Assembly: GCA_035571515.1 (NCBI GenBank)
Contig: DATNCQ010000042.1
Location: 3,954-67,953, forward strand
DNA from: Gp6-AA40 sp035571515
Lineage (GTDB): Bacteria; Acidobacteriota; Vicinamibacteria; Vicinamibacterales; UBA2999
DNA length: 64,000 bases
Reading direction: 5' to 3'
The translations under genes and the position numbers were made by a program. Positions 17,624 to 25,281 of the stretch are shown here, piece by piece. The notes under the pieces were generated by a model. That model had not been told where the DNA came from. It made no database searches and saw only the letters and a list, made by a program, of their open reading frames with translations. Each line of letters opens with the position of its first letter. Position 1 is the stretch's first letter.

Positions 17624-17656
17624 GCAGTGGGCAGTGGGCAGTGGGCAGTAGGCAGT
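17624..17656. repeat. 7-bp tandem repeat GCAGTGG
   Basis: Four to five units of GCAGTGG (the last ones altered) follow directly after the amine oxidase stop codon. Confidence 0.8.
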
Positions 17657-17663
17657 GTGAACG

Positions 17664-17714
17664 GTAGGGCGGGTCCCGCGGGCGCTGTTGAAACCTCGCG
17701 GCCGCGGACCCGCC
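17664..17714 (+). repeat. GTAGGG-type inverted repeat with long loop
   Basis: GTAGGGCGGGTCC at 17664-17676 pairs through its 3' part with GGACCCGCC at 17706-17714. Same family as 10898, 27939 and 44854, here with a 29-bp centre. Confidence 0.5.
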
Positions 17715-17737
17715 GCGTCAGCTGCGGAGGAGCACCG

Positions 17738-18346
17738 ATGAAGATGTCGCGTTTGTCAGCAACGGCGTTTGTTTTCTCGATTATGGTGACGGCGCTCGCC
17801 GCGCAGCAGGGCGCGCCCGGCGGCGCCCGCGGAGGCGGTCAACCGGCGGCGCCGCCGATGCGATTGATGTCGCAGTCGTTCATCGACGGCGGGCAGATCC
17901 CGCTGCGGTTCTCGGCGGCGGGCGAGCAGCTCTCGCCGCAGCTGGCGTGGGTCAACACGCCGCCGGCCACCCAGAGCTTCGTGCTGCACATGCACGACAT
18001 GGAAGCCGCACGCAACAAGACGACCGAGGATCAGCTCCACTGGCTCGTCTGGAACATTCCCGGGACGTCGACGGGGCTGCCGGAAGGGGTGCCGAACGGC
18101 CCGGACCTGAAGGACGGCAGCCACCAGACGAGCGCGACCGGCAACGGTATCTACCGGGCGCCTGGCGCGCCGGCCACCGGTCCGTATCACCACTACGTGT
18201 ACGAGATCTTCGCGCTCGACACGAAGCTGGATGTCACGGCCAACGCCGCCGATCCGTTCGACACACGCGCGAAGGTGCTCGCCGCGATGCAGGGGCACGT
18301 GCTCGGAAAAGCCGTCTACATGGGACTCTTCCGCCGCCCGGAATAG
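17738..18346 (+). CDS. Secreted YbhB/YbcL-type PEBP family protein
   Basis: A 202-residue exported member of the phosphatidylethanolamine-binding protein family of YbhB/YbcL type. The signal peptide ends near LAAQQG and is followed by a Gly-rich spacer. Motifs include MSQSFIDGGQIPLRFS, SPQLAWVNTPP, HWLVWNIPG and GPYHHYVYEIFALD, which line the ligand pocket in this family. GGAGGAG lies 5 bp before the ATG at 17738. It is the last gene of the plus-strand group. Family members bind small anionic or phospholipid-like ligands; the bacterial role is mostly unknown. Confidence 0.88.
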   Translation: MKMSRLSATAFVFSIMVTALAAQQGAPGGARGGGQPAAPPMRLMSQSFIDGGQIPLRFSAAGEQLSPQLAWVNTPPATQSFVLHMHDMEAARNKTTEDQLHWLVWNIPGTSTGLPEGVPNGPDLKDGSHQTSATGNGIYRAPGAPATGPYHHYVYEIFALDTKLDVTANAADPFDTRAKVLAAMQGHVLGKAVYMGLFRRPE

Positions 18347-18358
18347 CGCGGGGCGCGG

Positions 18359-18934
18359 CTACTCGCGTCGCTCGCCGACCCATACCTCGCGACAGCCGAG
18401 GCACGCGAACCACTCGCGTCGATGGGCGGCGTACTCGAAGCTCGTCACCCCGGACTGGTGACAGTGCGGGCACTCGTCGCCCGGCCACACACGGTTCGTT
18501 CCGCGCCGGAGCGCGAACGAAACCGCGCCCGGCTCCTGCGACCGTGGGACCGCCCGCAGCCGTTGCAGCCCCGTCACCGCGGCGCGTTCGCGCGCGAGCC
18601 GGCCCACCCGTGCGTAAAAGAGGTTCGGCAGAAACGGCTTCATCAGGACGCTGTCGCACCCGGCCGTCAGCGCTTCGGGCACCCGTGCGGCGTCCGCCGT
18701 CATCACGAGGATGGTGGGCGGCGGAGCGAGGCTCTTCGCGTGGGCGCAGATGGAGGCGGACTGGCCGTCGGCCAGGTCGAGATCGAGGATGAGGAGGCCA
18801 GGCTTGACCCGGCAGAGGAACTCCCGGGCGGTCTCCACGGTCGACGTTACAGCGACCGCGTAATTCCTGCGAAGGGCGGGCGCGAGCGCCGACGTTGCCG
18901 CTTCGTCACCGATGAACAGCACCTCGAGGGTCAT
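18359..18934 (-). CDS. Receiver-like domain fused to a zinc ribbon
   Basis: A 191-residue protein. Residues 2-120 fold like a CheY receiver: FIGDEAA start, LLILDLDLADG with Asp51 as phospho-acceptor candidate, and VLMKPF with Lys99. Residues 150-185 form a zinc ribbon with CPHC (155-158) and CLGC (178-181). No helix-turn-helix is visible. The ATG at 18934 was chosen because it starts the receiver strand directly; no clear ribosome binding site is seen. No sensor kinase is adjacent. Confidence 0.72.
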   Translation of the reverse strand: MTLEVLFIGDEAATSALAPALRRNYAVAVTSTVETAREFLCRVKPGLLILDLDLADGQSASICAHAKSLAPPPTILVMTADAARVPEALTAGCDSVLMKPFLPNLFYARVGRLARERAAVTGLQRLRAVPRSQEPGAVSFALRRGTNRVWPGDECPHCHQSGVTSFEYAAHRREWFACLGCREVWVGERRE

Positions 18935-19071
18935 TCCGGCGCCCCGTGTTCTCCGCCGTGAGCGTAGCAGGGCAGGCGCGCTACGGGTGACCGCGTTTCG
19001 CGCGCGCCGGCGCGCGGTCAGGGGCGCGGTCAGCGCCATGGTTACCGATCAGGCAGCCGCGGCGAGGACAG

Positions 19072-19101
19072 TTGCAGGTCACCCATACGCGATGATACGA
19101 T
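19072..19101 (+). promoter_or_regulatory. Candidate sigma70 promoter of the 95-residue protein gene
   Basis: TTGCAG at 19072-19077 and TACGAT at 19096-19101 are 18 bp apart, in locally AT-richer DNA. Both boxes are imperfect, so this is tentative. Confidence 0.35.
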
Positions 19102-19108
19102 TGCGATA

Positions 19109-19126
19109 CGTTACGTTAACGCAACG
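19109..19126. promoter_or_regulatory. Palindromic candidate operator
   Basis: An 18-bp near-perfect palindrome with the exact core CGTTAACG and arms CGTTA/CAACG lies just after the candidate promoter and 31 bp before the start codon of the small protein gene, a position suited to a repressor. Confidence 0.45.
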
Positions 19127-19157
19127 TTTGTGGATCGTTTGTGCGCGAGGGAACGCC

Positions 19158-19445
19158 ATGCCGAGTCCCGGTAAGAAGAATCCGATGCACTTCTCGTCGA
19201 TGGACCAGCGCGACGTGCCGCACGGGCGCAACGGGAAGCACAAGGCCATCGTCACCCGGATCCTCGCCGACCTCGATCGCGTGAAGCCGGGTATGGCGCT
19301 GAAAGTCCCGCTGGCGGAATTGAGCGAAACGAAGGAAAAGGTGCGCTCGGCCCTGAACCGGGCCTCACGCAACGACGGCCGCCGGGTCGCCACCGCCAGC
19401 GACGACGGCTATCTGTACGTCTGGAACGAAGAGGCCCAGGGTTAA
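19158..19445 (+). CDS. Small conserved hypothetical protein
   Basis: A 95-residue protein starting MPSPGKKNPMHFSSMDQRD, with a helical middle (KAIVTRILADLDRVKPG) and a C-terminal VATASDDGYLYVWN. Similar small proteins are, from memory, widespread in Acidobacteriota with the NGKHKAIV and LNRASR segments conserved. The layout of two helices followed by beta strands recalls a small DNA-binding wing fold, but no family is recognised. GAGGGAA precedes the ATG. The gene ends by overlapping the convergent GNAT gene by 4 bp. Confidence 0.7.
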   Translation: MPSPGKKNPMHFSSMDQRDVPHGRNGKHKAIVTRILADLDRVKPGMALKVPLAELSETKEKVRSALNRASRNDGRRVATASDDGYLYVWNEEAQG

Positions 19446-19930
19446 CGCTCGCGCGTCCCCGCCAGGTCGGCCAGCGCGCGCCCCGTCACCCTGAAGATCG
19501 TCCAGTCGTCGAGCGGCCGCGCGCCGAGCCGCTTGTAGAACTCGATCGCCGGCGCATTCCAGTCGAGCACCGACCATTCGAATCGCCCGCAGCCGCGCTC
19601 GACGGCGATGCGCGCGAGCGTCGTGAGCAGCTCGCGGCCGATGCCGAGCCGCCGGAACTCGGGCTTGACGAACAGATCCTCGAGATAAAGGCCGCGCCGG
19701 CCGAGGAACGTCGAGAAGTTGTGGAAGAACACCGCGAACCCGGCGGGCCGTTGGTCGGCGTAGGCGATGAGGACCTCCGCCGCCGGCTGCGCGCCGAAGA
19801 GCGCGTCGCGCACCCCGGCTGCCGTCGCGACGACCTGGTCCGCGAGCCGCTCGTACTCCGCGAGGCCGCGAATCAACTCCAGGATCAGCGGGACGTCGTG
19901 CTCCTGCGCGCGATCGATGCGAATGTGCAT
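19442..19930 (-). CDS. GNAT family N-acetyltransferase
   Basis: A 162-residue GNAT enzyme of the diamine/spermidine acetyltransferase-like type. LYLEDLFVKPEFRRLGIG contains the acetyl-CoA P-loop (about 85-103), and WNAPAIEFYKRLGARPLDDW is the C-terminal substrate-side motif. It would transfer an acetyl group from acetyl-CoA to an amine in the cytoplasm. It sits 4 bp downstream of the GH99-like gene on the same strand. Confidence 0.9.
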   Translation of the reverse strand: MHIRIDRAQEHDVPLILELIRGLAEYERLADQVVATAAGVRDALFGAQPAAEVLIAYADQRPAGFAVFFHNFSTFLGRRGLYLEDLFVKPEFRRLGIGRELLTTLARIAVERGCGRFEWSVLDWNAPAIEFYKRLGARPLDDWTIFRVTGRALADLAGTRER

Positions 19931-19934
19931 AAGG

Positions 19935-21296
19935 CTAACAGCTGCCGGTCCTGCCGCGATGCGCCTGCGCGATGAAGCAGGCGCTCAGGTGCATGTATTG
20001 ATCCCCCCACGCGTCGGTCGGCTCGATGGCCGTCTGCTCGAAGTACTCGTTCCAGCTGTAGACCAGGATGACCTCCGGGCGCAACGCCAGCGCGCGCTGC
20101 CACTGTTCCCGGTACATCCGCCCGTTGTCGCGCGGGTGCACCATCGTCCGCGATCGGCCGAGGGGCGCGTCCGTGTACCCGGGCAGGACCGGCACGAGGC
20201 CGTTGACGAGCGGCTGCGGCGTCGGCGCCCAGAACGGCCAGTCGCGCGGTTCGAGACGATGACTGGGATTGAACGTGTTGCCGCCCGGATCGTAGCGATC
20301 GGTCCAGTAGACATTGCGCAGCGCCACGCCGGGGACGTCGAAGTCGATCGGCGCGGAGAAGAGCATCACCAGCGGCTCGCCGCCGACGCGCAGGTAGTGA
20401 CGGTCGCCGGCGAATTCGTCCTTCGCCTGCCGCACCCACATCGCCTTGGCGGCGGCGTCTTCCCCATACAAGCCGTCGAGGAGAATCGCCGCCCTCAGCC
20501 GGTGGCCCGACAGGCGGTCGACGAAGGTGCGCGCGTTCATCCACGTGCGCGGAGAGTCGGCGATGACGTGCACGACGGCGAAGTCGAACCCGGCATCCTC
20601 GATCTGCCTGATGTGCGCCGCGATGGTGTCGGTATCGCTCGATTCGTAGCGCCCGATCGCCGGCTTCGGTGCAGCGGCGGGTACCGTCGTCAAGTCGTTG
20701 CGCCAGCCGTCGGACACGAGCTGGTACCAGGCGAAGTAATGGACGCCGACGAGCGGCCGCTGCGCGACGAGGCGGCTCCTGATCTCCGCGAGCGTGTACG
20801 GGCTGTCCACCCAGCGGCGCAGGGCGGGATCGTCCCACTCGCGTGGATCGCGGCCGGTGGTCTCGACGAAGACCCGGCGCACGTGCGCGACGCGGCGCGC
20901 CTCCGGCTGGCTCGCCAGCTCGCGTCTCGCCTGGTCAACGGGGAGCCCGCGATCGACCCACTGCCGGATCCGGCCGCAGTCGGCGGGACCGGCATCGCGG
21001 CGCAGCAGATCGACATAGAGGGTCCGCATCTCGCTGACGTGCCGTGCCTCGTCCCTGGACGCCAGCGCCTGCGTCAGCGAGGCGCCGTCGAACGGCCGGC
21101 TGTCCCAGTCCACGGTTTCGAGGTCGGCCGGCGGCCGGCAGAGCACCTGCGCAAACGTCTGCGCGAGCAGCCGGCTCGGGCGGACGCGCGGTCCCCTGGC
21201 GCTGCGCGACGGCGCGCCGACCCACAACGGCGCGGCCAGCGCGGCGATGGCGACGACCAGGCAGAGGAGAACCGGCAGGAAGACGCGGGCTCTCAC
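19935..21296 (-). CDS. DUF4214-like plus GH99-like secreted protein
   Basis: A 453-residue protein with an N-terminal membrane/signal segment (VFLPVLLCLVVAIAALAAPLW), a helical region of about 45-145 resembling DUF4214 repeats (LYVDLLRRDAGPADCGRI, then a second similar unit), and a TIM-barrel region beginning LVGVHYFAWYQ and containing VILVYSWNEYFEQ, as in glycoside hydrolase family 99/71 proteins. The GTG start at 21296 overlaps the amidase stop (GTGA). A glycan-directed role is plausible; the catalytic residues were not verified. Confidence 0.68.
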   Translation of the reverse strand: MRARVFLPVLLCLVVAIAALAAPLWVGAPSRSARGPRVRPSRLLAQTFAQVLCRPPADLETVDWDSRPFDGASLTQALASRDEARHVSEMRTLYVDLLRRDAGPADCGRIRQWVDRGLPVDQARRELASQPEARRVAHVRRVFVETTGRDPREWDDPALRRWVDSPYTLAEIRSRLVAQRPLVGVHYFAWYQLVSDGWRNDLTTVPAAAPKPAIGRYESSDTDTIAAHIRQIEDAGFDFAVVHVIADSPRTWMNARTFVDRLSGHRLRAAILLDGLYGEDAAAKAMWVRQAKDEFAGDRHYLRVGGEPLVMLFSAPIDFDVPGVALRNVYWTDRYDPGGNTFNPSHRLEPRDWPFWAPTPQPLVNGLVPVLPGYTDAPLGRSRTMVHPRDNGRMYREQWQRALALRPEVILVYSWNEYFEQTAIEPTDAWGDQYMHLSACFIAQAHRGRTGSC

Positions 21297-22486
21297 GCGC
21301 GTGCGACGCGGGTTTCGAATTCGCCTGCGACCCGGAGAATCGTCGCTTCGTGGGACGGTCTGCCGACGATCTGCAGGCCCACCGGCAGGCCGCGCGCATC
21401 GACGCCGCACGGCACGCTGATGGCGGGGAGGCCGAAGTAATTCGCGAACAGCGTGTTGACCGCGGAGAGCGCCTGCGGCTTCCCCGCCGCGCTCTCGACC
21501 GTCAACACCGTCGTCGCCGTCGCCGGCAGCAGCAGCACGTCGATGTCCCTGAACGCGCGCTGGCCGATCGCCGCGCGGTCGGCGTCGATCGTACGCAGGT
21601 CGCCGAACTTCGGCATGTCGAACGGCGCCTGCGCGCGGACGAACGGGTAGCCGATCGTCCGCACGACATCGACCGCGTTCTCGAACGCGCCGGCGATCTC
21701 GGCGTCGGCCGTGAAGTTGTCCGCGATGCCGAGCCGCAGCGTGTCCGGCGCAGCCGAAGGAACGCCTCGCCGTTCGAGGGTCAGCATCTGGAACATGATG
21801 GCCGTGTCGTCGACGCTGCGCGTCGTGATGCCGGCGTGCGCAAACCGCAGGATCGTCTCGTCGGCCTTCTCGCCTTCGAGGATTCCCTTGAGGCCGATCG
21901 CGCCAAACGTCGGCTTGAAGCCGACCACGCCGCAGCACGCGGCTGGCAGGCGGCAGGAGCCGATGGCGTCGGTGTCGAGCGTCGCGTAGCACATGCCGGT
22001 GGCGACGGCGGCCGCGGATCCCGACGAGGAGCCGCCCGGAATGTAGGCGTCGTTGACGGGATTGCCGACGGCGCCGAACGCGCTTTCGAGGCCGGTGGTC
22101 CCCGTCCCGAGCTGGTGCATGTTCGTCTTGCCGACGACGATTGCGCCCGCGTCCTTCAGCGCCGCGACGGCTTCCGCGTCGCGTTTGGGCACTCGATGCC
22201 TGAACGGCTCGAAGGCGGCGGTGGTCCTCACGTTCGCCGTGTCGTAGAAGTCCTTGACGCCGACGGGAATGCCGTGCAGCGGGCCGATGTACCGCCCCGC
22301 CCTGATGTCGGCGTCGGCCTGCCGGGCCTGTTCGCGCGCCTGCTCGTCGAGCACGGTGATGAACGCATTCAGGCGCGGCTGCAGCTCCTCGATGCGCGCC
22401 AGGCACGCCTCGACGACTTCGACGGCGGTGATGTCGCGTGCGCGCAGGCGCGGCGCGACATCGGCAATACGCGGGAACGCGCGCAT
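21293..22486 (-). CDS. Amidase signature family enzyme
   Basis: A 397-residue amidase with the Ser-cisSer-Lys elements: Lys in GIPVGVKDFYD, the serine-rich PGGSSSGSAAAVA loop, and DTDAIGSCRLPAACCGVVGFKPT holding the nucleophile region. It is shorter than the usual 450-500 residues, the missing part lying in the middle-to-C-terminal region. No signal peptide, so cytoplasmic. The C-terminal VLLLPATATTV and FGLPAISVPCG are typical. It hydrolyses a C-N bond of an unknown amide; no gatB or gatC is adjacent, so a tRNA role is unlikely. Confidence 0.88.
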   Translation of the reverse strand: MRAFPRIADVAPRLRARDITAVEVVEACLARIEELQPRLNAFITVLDEQAREQARQADADIRAGRYIGPLHGIPVGVKDFYDTANVRTTAAFEPFRHRVPKRDAEAVAALKDAGAIVVGKTNMHQLGTGTTGLESAFGAVGNPVNDAYIPGGSSSGSAAAVATGMCYATLDTDAIGSCRLPAACCGVVGFKPTFGAIGLKGILEGEKADETILRFAHAGITTRSVDDTAIMFQMLTLERRGVPSAAPDTLRLGIADNFTADAEIAGAFENAVDVVRTIGYPFVRAQAPFDMPKFGDLRTIDADRAAIGQRAFRDIDVLLLPATATTVLTVESAAGKPQALSAVNTLFANYFGLPAISVPCGVDARGLPVGLQIVGRPSHEATILRVAGEFETRVARA

Positions 22487-22585
22487 CCGTCAATCTTGAC
22501 ACCGTTCGGCGCACCGGGCGACGCGCGCACCGCGGCTCGTCGCGATGGGGCCCGGGATGGCATCGGCGTTGCTCGACGGCGCTGC

Positions 22586-24292
22586 ATGTCGATCGACGAC
22601 CTCTGGTACAAGAACGTCGTCATTTACTGCCTCGACGTCGAAAAATTCCAGGACGCCAACGGCGACGGGGTCGGCGATTTCGAGGGGCTGATGCGGCGCC
22701 TGGACTACCTTGCCGGGCTGGGCGTGACCTGCGTCTGGCTGCAGCCGTTCTACGTCTCGCCGAACCGCGACAACGGCTACGACGTCGCCGATTACTACAA
22801 CGTGCACGACAAGCACGGCTCGCTCGGCGACTTCGTCGACTTCATGAACCATGCGAAGGCGCTCGGCATCCGCATCATCGTCGATCTGGTCGTCAACCAT
22901 TCGTCGGTGGACTCGCCGTGGTTCCAGGCGGCGCGCGCCGACAGGCACTCGTTCTTCCGCGACTGGTATGTCTGGGCCGACGAGCGGCCGAAGAACCACC
23001 GCGAGGGGATCGTCTTTCCCGGCTCGCAGACGACGACATGGACCTTCGATCGCACGGCGGGCCAGTACTACTTCCATCGCTTCTACGATCACCAGCCGGA
23101 CCTGAACACGTGGAACCCGTACGTGCGGGCGGAGATCCAGAAGATCATGGGCTTCTGGCTGCAGCTGGGCGTCTCCGGGTTCCGCATGGACGCCGTGCCG
23201 TTCCTCATCGAGAAGAAAGGCGCGGGCATCGAGCACCAGCAGGACTTCAACATCCTCAAGGAGATGCGCGACTTCCTGCAGTGGCGATCGGGCGAGGCCA
23301 TCCTGCTCGCCGAAGCGAACGTCCCGCCGGACGAAAGCCTGCACTACTTCGGCGACGACGGGCAGCGGCTGCAGATGATGCTCAACTTCGCGGTGAACCA
23401 GCGGCTGTTCTACGCGCTCGCCACCGCGGATACCGCGCCGCTCGTCTGGGCGCTCGAGCAGACGTACAAGCGTCCGGCCAACGCGCAGTGGGTCCAGTTC
23501 CTCCGCAGTCACGACGAGCTCGATCTTGGCCGGCTCGATCCCGAGCAGCGCGAGAAGGTCTTCAAGGCGTTCGCGCCCAGCAAGCGCATGCAGCTCTACA
23601 ACCGCGGCATCCGCCGGCGCCTGACGCCGATGCTCGGCAACAACCGCCAGCGCCTCGAGCTCGCTTTCAGCCTGCTCTTTTCGCTGCCCGGCACGCCGAT
23701 GATGCAGTACGGCGACGAGATTGGCATCGGCGACAACCTTCGTCTCCCGGAACGTGAGTGCGCGCGCACGCCGATGCAGTGGACGAGCGAGCGCCACGGC
23801 GGCTTCTCGCGCGCGCGCCGCATTGTCCGGCCGGCGATCGACGATCCCGTCTACGGCTACGAGACGGTCAACGTCGCGGACCAGCGGCGCCACCCGCACT
23901 CGCTCCTCAACTGGACCGAGCGGATGATCCGGATGCGCAAGGAGTGTCCCGAGATCAGCTGGGGCACGTTCGCGGTGCTGCGCACCAACGTCCCCGAGGT
24001 CCTCGCCATCCGCTACGACTGGCGCGAGACCTCCGTCCTCACGCTGCACAACTTCTCCAGCCACGAGCAGAAGGTGCGGCTGCGCGTCGGCGTACCGAGA
24101 GACGACGTGCTCGTGGAAGTGTTCGACGGCCGGCACAGCCGCCGGCAGAACGACGGGCAGCACCGCGTCACGCTCGACGGCTACGCGTGGCGGTGGTATC
24201 GCGTCGGCGCGCCCGACAACGTCCTCGATCGCAGCGACTTGTCGGGGCTGCGCCACGACCCGCCCAGCGCGCGGGATCCCGGAAAATCCTGA
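22586..24292 (+). CDS. GH13 trehalose synthase-like alpha-glucosyltransferase/amylase
   Basis: A 568-residue GH13 protein starting LWYKNVVIYCLDVEKFQDANGDG, the pattern of maltose alpha-D-glucosyltransferase (TreS) and close relatives. Conserved regions are visible: DLVVNHSS (100-107), GFRMDAVP with nucleophile Asp202, LLAEAN with acid/base Glu243, and FLRSHDELD with Asp310. The C-terminal beta domain (VLTLHNFSSHEQKVRLRV) is complete, and there is no fused maltokinase. No signal peptide, so it is likely cytoplasmic glycogen/trehalose metabolism. No ribosome binding site is obvious. Divergent from the amidase. Confidence 0.87.
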   Translation: MSIDDLWYKNVVIYCLDVEKFQDANGDGVGDFEGLMRRLDYLAGLGVTCVWLQPFYVSPNRDNGYDVADYYNVHDKHGSLGDFVDFMNHAKALGIRIIVDLVVNHSSVDSPWFQAARADRHSFFRDWYVWADERPKNHREGIVFPGSQTTTWTFDRTAGQYYFHRFYDHQPDLNTWNPYVRAEIQKIMGFWLQLGVSGFRMDAVPFLIEKKGAGIEHQQDFNILKEMRDFLQWRSGEAILLAEANVPPDESLHYFGDDGQRLQMMLNFAVNQRLFYALATADTAPLVWALEQTYKRPANAQWVQFLRSHDELDLGRLDPEQREKVFKAFAPSKRMQLYNRGIRRRLTPMLGNNRQRLELAFSLLFSLPGTPMMQYGDEIGIGDNLRLPERECARTPMQWTSERHGGFSRARRIVRPAIDDPVYGYETVNVADQRRHPHSLLNWTERMIRMRKECPEISWGTFAVLRTNVPEVLAIRYDWRETSVLTLHNFSSHEQKVRLRVGVPRDDVLVEVFDGRHSRRQNDGQHRVTLDGYAWRWYRVGAPDNVLDRSDLSGLRHDPPSARDPGKS

Positions 24293-24344
24293 TATATTCC
24301 GATCTCCCCCATCGGCTCGGCGGGGCGACACCGGAGGAGATGGA

Positions 24345-25208
24345 ATGCGCGTGATTTCAGCAGTGGCAGCGGCGGCCGTGCTCTCGCTCGCGACGCCGGT
24401 TCTGGCGCAGGAAGCCTGGGACAACTTCAAGTTCCCCGAGGACGGCTTCGAGGTGAACTTCCCCGGCAAGCCGAAGGTCGACAACACGACCTGGGTTTCG
24501 CAGTACCGCTACAACCTGCCAGCCAAGGTCTATAGCGCGACGCACGGACGCGAGCGCTACTCCGTCACCATCGTCGACTACCGCGGGCTGCCGAAGATGG
24601 GCGAGGCGCGCGCCAAGCAGTGCCCGCCCGGCGCGGAGACCTGTGGCGGGACGCAGGACGGCCGCCGCGGCGGCATCATCGGCTTCGGCTACTGGAAGAT
24701 GGACGTGCGCGGCGCGCTGACCTATGCGGCGCTGAAGTTCGTCCAGCGCCCGGGCGCGAAGGTCACCGACATGAACCTGCAGTTCGAGCAGGTCGTCGAG
24801 GGGCTCTTCATGCAGCTGACCAACCCTGACGAGTCGCGCACCTTCGGCTACATCACCATGCACGAGAACCGCCTCTACATCTTCGAGGGCACGGTACCGA
24901 AGGGAGCGCCGGAGCCGGGGCTGTTCCAGGGATCGGTCGGCATCGTCGACAGCAAGGGCGGCAGCATCCGCTACACCGATTACTACTCGAACGCGATTCA
25001 CGGGCTGCGGCAGCAGGAGCCTCCGGCGTTCCGCGTCGACGGCGGGCCGCCGCAGACATGGCCGGCCAGCGCCGCGCTCACCGACGAGAATCACGCGGGC
25101 GGCATGGATTCGCCGCGGCTCGACGCTCCGGCGCCGGGTGCGGGCGCGGGCCGCGGACGCGGCGAGGGCGCTGGTGCAGGCGCCCCGGCCGGTACTGGCC
25201 GCTACTAG
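24345..25208 (+). CDS. Secreted hypothetical protein with Gly/Ala-rich tail
   Basis: A 287-residue exported protein with signal peptide ending near PVLAQ and a strong GGAGGAG site before the ATG. The N-terminal half begins with the pattern FPEDGFEVNFPGKPKV, often seen in small secreted proteins of unknown function, and includes a CPPGAETCGG pair of cysteines. The last 35 residues are a Gly/Ala/Pro/Arg low-complexity tail. No catalytic motif recognised. Confidence 0.75.
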   Translation: MRVISAVAAAAVLSLATPVLAQEAWDNFKFPEDGFEVNFPGKPKVDNTTWVSQYRYNLPAKVYSATHGRERYSVTIVDYRGLPKMGEARAKQCPPGAETCGGTQDGRRGGIIGFGYWKMDVRGALTYAALKFVQRPGAKVTDMNLQFEQVVEGLFMQLTNPDESRTFGYITMHENRLYIFEGTVPKGAPEPGLFQGSVGIVDSKGGSIRYTDYYSNAIHGLRQQEPPAFRVDGGPPQTWPASAALTDENHAGGMDSPRLDAPAPGAGAGRGRGEGAGAGAPAGTGRY

Positions 25209-25281
25209 TCACGACGCCGCCGGCATTCCAGCGGCCGGCGGCACTCATCCCCGCTCCCCCTGATCATCGGCGGGGTGCCGC

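Noticed and set aside
22496..22530. TTGACA near 22496 as a promoter for the GH13 gene
   Set aside because: No -10-like sequence lies at 16-18 bp spacing.
24293..24298. TATATT as a -10 box for the gene at 24345
   Set aside because: No matching -35 box at proper spacing; left out as a feature.
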